Below the pieces are notes generated by a model. It searched no databases. It was not told the DNA's origin and saw only the letters and a list, made by a program, of their open reading frames with translations. From an uncultured Thermoplasmata archaeon (GTDB lineage: Archaea; Thermoplasmatota; Thermoplasmata; Methanomassiliicoccales; Methanomethylophilaceae), in the NCBI GenBank assembly GCA_946545675.1, contig CAMNNR010000075.1, forward strand, positions 1 through 6,579: DNA of 6,579 bases, given 5' to 3'. Position numbers and translations under genes: made by a program. Positions 4,864-6,579 of the stretch are shown in pieces (the stretch's first letter is position 1; every line of letters starts with the position of its first letter).

Positions 4864-6303
4864 TCACATGAACTCGGGGCAGGGGTACCTGAGGTTCCTC
4901 AGAGGGGTACCGGTCCACTGCTCGGCTTTTCCGGGGTTAAGGATGTTCTTGGGGTCGAAAGCGGCTTTGAGTGCCTTGATGCATTCGATCTCGGACTTCC
5001 TCTCGTCCTGGAAGTTGAGTGCCTTGGATATTCCGACACCGTGCTCACCGGTGACGGTTCCGCCGAGTTCGACGCACTTGGCGAAGATCTCGTTGACGGC
5101 TCCGAATCCGCGTTCCCATTCGTCCTTGCGGGTAGGATCGAGGACCATCTTGGTGTGAAGGTTTCCGTCGGAAGCGTGGCCGTAAGTGGCGATGGTGACG
5201 TTGTACTTCTCCGCGGTCTTCTGGAAGAACTCCACAGCCTCAGGTACCCTGGAGACGGGGACGCCCATGTCGTCAGCGAGAGACACGGAAACGTATCCGG
5301 GCTTCAGGACGGATAGGGATGCGAGGACGGACTTCCTGGCATCGGTCCATTTGGCAATCTCCTTGGCATCAAAGGAAGGGGTGACTGATACGGCCTTCTG
5401 GGCCTTGGCGACCTCTTCGACGATCTTGAGGTCCCTCTGGATGATCTCGTCGGTCTCACCGTCGACCTCGACGATGATGAGCGCGTTGACATCGGGCAGG
5501 GGTTTGCCGCGTGCCTTGTTGACAGCATCGATGCTGATCTTGTCCATGAGCTCGCAGGATGCGGGGATCAGGGGCTTGGCGATGATCGCGGAGATGCACT
5601 GTCCTGCATCGACGACCGAATCGAATGCGCAAAGGCAGGATGCGGATTTCTTGGGTTTGGTGGTGATCTTGAAGGTGATCTCGGTGATCACTCCGAGGGT
5701 ACCCTCGGAACCGCACATCAGGCGTGCGAGCTGGTATCCGGAGGAGTCCTTGATGGTGCGGGTTCCGGCGCGGACGATGTCCCCGTTGGCCCTCACGAAG
5801 GTAAGTCCCAGGACGAAGTCCCTGGTGGCACCGTACTTGACCGCCCTCATACCCGATGCGTTGGTGGCGACCATTCCTCCGACCTGACATGCCTCGGCGG
5901 AACCGGGGGAAGGAGGGAAGAAGAATCCGTGCTTGGCGAGCTCAGCGTTGAGGTCGTTGTAGACACAGCCTGCCTCGACATCGACCCAGAGGTCCTTGAC
6001 GCTGATGTTCTTGATCTTGTTCATCTTCTGCATCGAGAGACAGATTCCACCCTTGATTGGGACGGCTGCACCGCAGAGTCCGGTACCCGCACCCCTGGGG
6101 GTGACTGGGATCTCGTGCTTGTAAGCGATCTTCATGATCTCCGAGACTTCCTCGGTGGTAATTGGCTGGACAACCACTTCGGGGTCGTGGTGGTAGATCG
6201 AAGCGTCGAATCCATAGGTGTAGAGCACCGCGGGGGAGGTGGACATGCGATCCTTACCAACCACCTGCTCCAGTTCGTCGAGAATCTTCTGGTCTAGTGC
6301 CAT
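4864..6303 (-). CDS. FAD-linked 2-hydroxyacid dehydrogenase, GlcD/D-lactate dehydrogenase type
   Basis: From ATG 6303 the protein has 479 residues, the usual length for GlcD/D-lactate dehydrogenase-type flavoproteins. These oxidise 2-hydroxyacids such as D-lactate or glycolate to 2-oxoacids. The FAD-binding PCMH domain shows PRGAGTGLCGAA (69-80), PGSAEACQVGGMVATNASG (133-151) and CGSEGTLGVITEI (197-209). The C-terminal FAD-oxidase domain shows the YGHASDGNLH motif (374-383) and GEHGVG (419-424), then the standard ending AFDPKNILNPGK (448-459). The frame is open to an ATG at 6348, but that ATG is upstream of the TATA box (6333-6340) and the extra 15 residues are not family-like, so ATG 6303 is chosen. 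No iron-sulfur partner (GlcF/CCG-type protein) lies next to it in this window, so the electron acceptor and exact substrate are open. Confidence 0.9.
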   Translation of the reverse strand: MALDQKILDELEQVVGKDRMSTSPAVLYTYGFDASIYHHDPEVVVQPITTEEVSEIMKIAYKHEIPVTPRGAGTGLCGAAVPIKGGICLSMQKMNKIKNISVKDLWVDVEAGCVYNDLNAELAKHGFFFPPSPGSAEACQVGGMVATNASGMRAVKYGATRDFVLGLTFVRANGDIVRAGTRTIKDSSGYQLARLMCGSEGTLGVITEITFKITTKPKKSASCLCAFDSVVDAGQCISAIIAKPLIPASCELMDKISIDAVNKARGKPLPDVNALIIVEVDGETDEIIQRDLKIVEEVAKAQKAVSVTPSFDAKEIAKWTDARKSVLASLSVLKPGYVSVSLADDMGVPVSRVPEAVEFFQKTAEKYNVTIATYGHASDGNLHTKMVLDPTRKDEWERGFGAVNEIFAKCVELGGTVTGEHGVGISKALNFQDERKSEIECIKALKAAFDPKNILNPGKAEQWTGTPLRNLRYPCPEFM

Positions 6304-6309
6304 TGTTAT

Positions 6310-6331
6310 CGCGTGCACATTCGGACACGCG
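6310..6331. repeat. Inverted repeat CGCGTG-N10-CACGCG over the FAD-gene transcription start
   Basis: The arms CGCGTG (6310-6315) and CACGCG (6326-6331) are perfect inverted copies separated by 10 nt, with arm centres 16 bp apart. They fill the space between the TATA box (6333-6340, - strand) and the start codon at 6303, and overlap the expected transcription start. This is where a dimeric repressor would block initiation. GTGCAC (6313-6318) is also a short palindrome. The operator role is inference. Confidence 0.35.
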
Positions 6332-6332
6332 C

Positions 6333-6340
6333 TTATAATT
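6333..6340 (-). promoter_or_regulatory. TATA box for the FAD-linked dehydrogenase gene
   Basis: AATTATAA on the - strand is centred ~33 nt upstream of ATG 6303, placing the transcription start near 6310 with a leader of about 7 nt. There is no SD before this ATG, so translation would be near-leaderless. Confidence 0.5.
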
Positions 6341-6359
6341 ATTGCCATAACGGCGGTGA

Positions 6360-6579
<220 letters not shown>

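Noticed and set aside
4831..4870. SD-like AAGGTGAT at 4831-4838 suggesting a small + strand gene
   Set aside because: The following TTG/GTG frames run antisense into the FAD-linked dehydrogenase and the initiation region is occupied by the 4840-4858 hairpin; no coding evidence.
5186..5887. Open + strand frame of 233 codons inside the FAD-linked dehydrogenase gene
   Set aside because: It lies wholly antisense to the conserved GlcD-type coding sequence and has no family-like motifs or start signal.
6304..6348. Upstream ATG (6348) as start of the FAD-linked dehydrogenase
   Set aside because: It lies upstream of the TATA box and inverted repeat and adds residues unlike the family; ATG 6303 begins the typical helix.

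Overview
The window looks like a euryarchaeal chromosome segment of moderate-to-high GC. Three things point to archaea: a pyruvoyl-type arginine decarboxylase, a proteasome-assembly-chaperone (PAC2) protein, and TATA boxes about 25-30 nt upstream of start codons. The mix of a bacterial-type adenylate kinase, apparently leaderless genes and exclusive use of TGA stops (7 of 7 visible) would suit a Thermoplasmatota lineage such as the Methanomassiliicoccales. That placement is an inference and no marker gene proves it.

Left part (1-1196, + strand): a tight three-gene run. It holds the 3' end of a PAC2-family proteasome chaperone/activator ending in an HbYX-like Leu-Tyr-Gly, a pyruvoyl-dependent arginine decarboxylase, and a small zinc-ribbon/winged-helix-like protein. 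The third gene most probably starts at a CTG codon (768), because the only downstream ATG would cut off half the zinc ribbon. The second and third genes each have a GGTGAT Shine-Dalgarno sequence overlapping the upstream stop codon.

Middle part (1198-4031, - strand): a seven-helix membrane protein of unknown function converges on the left operon with a 1-nt gap. Upstream of it lies a 695-residue multidomain PP-loop (PAPS reductase-like) Fe-S protein: zinc ribbon, PUA-like region, SGGKDS PP-loop domain with a cysteine cluster, two-cluster ferredoxin module and an Arg/Gly/Asn-rich tail. A 55-bp divergent promoter with one central AT-rich element separates it from a site-2-protease-type (M50) membrane metalloprotease (4087-4773, +).

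Right part (4864-6579): a GlcD-type FAD-linked 2-hydroxyacid dehydrogenase on the - strand, with a hairpin just past its stop, and divergently the first 58 codons of adenylate kinase (+). Between them are two TATA boxes and a 6-bp-arm inverted repeat lying over the expected transcription start of the FAD gene.

Most genes are recognisable housekeeping or metabolic families. The least explained items are the PP-loop/PUA/ferredoxin protein with its basic tail, the CTG-started zinc-ribbon protein and the seven-helix membrane protein. I see no CRISPR array, tRNA, rRNA, insertion sequence or evident defence system.
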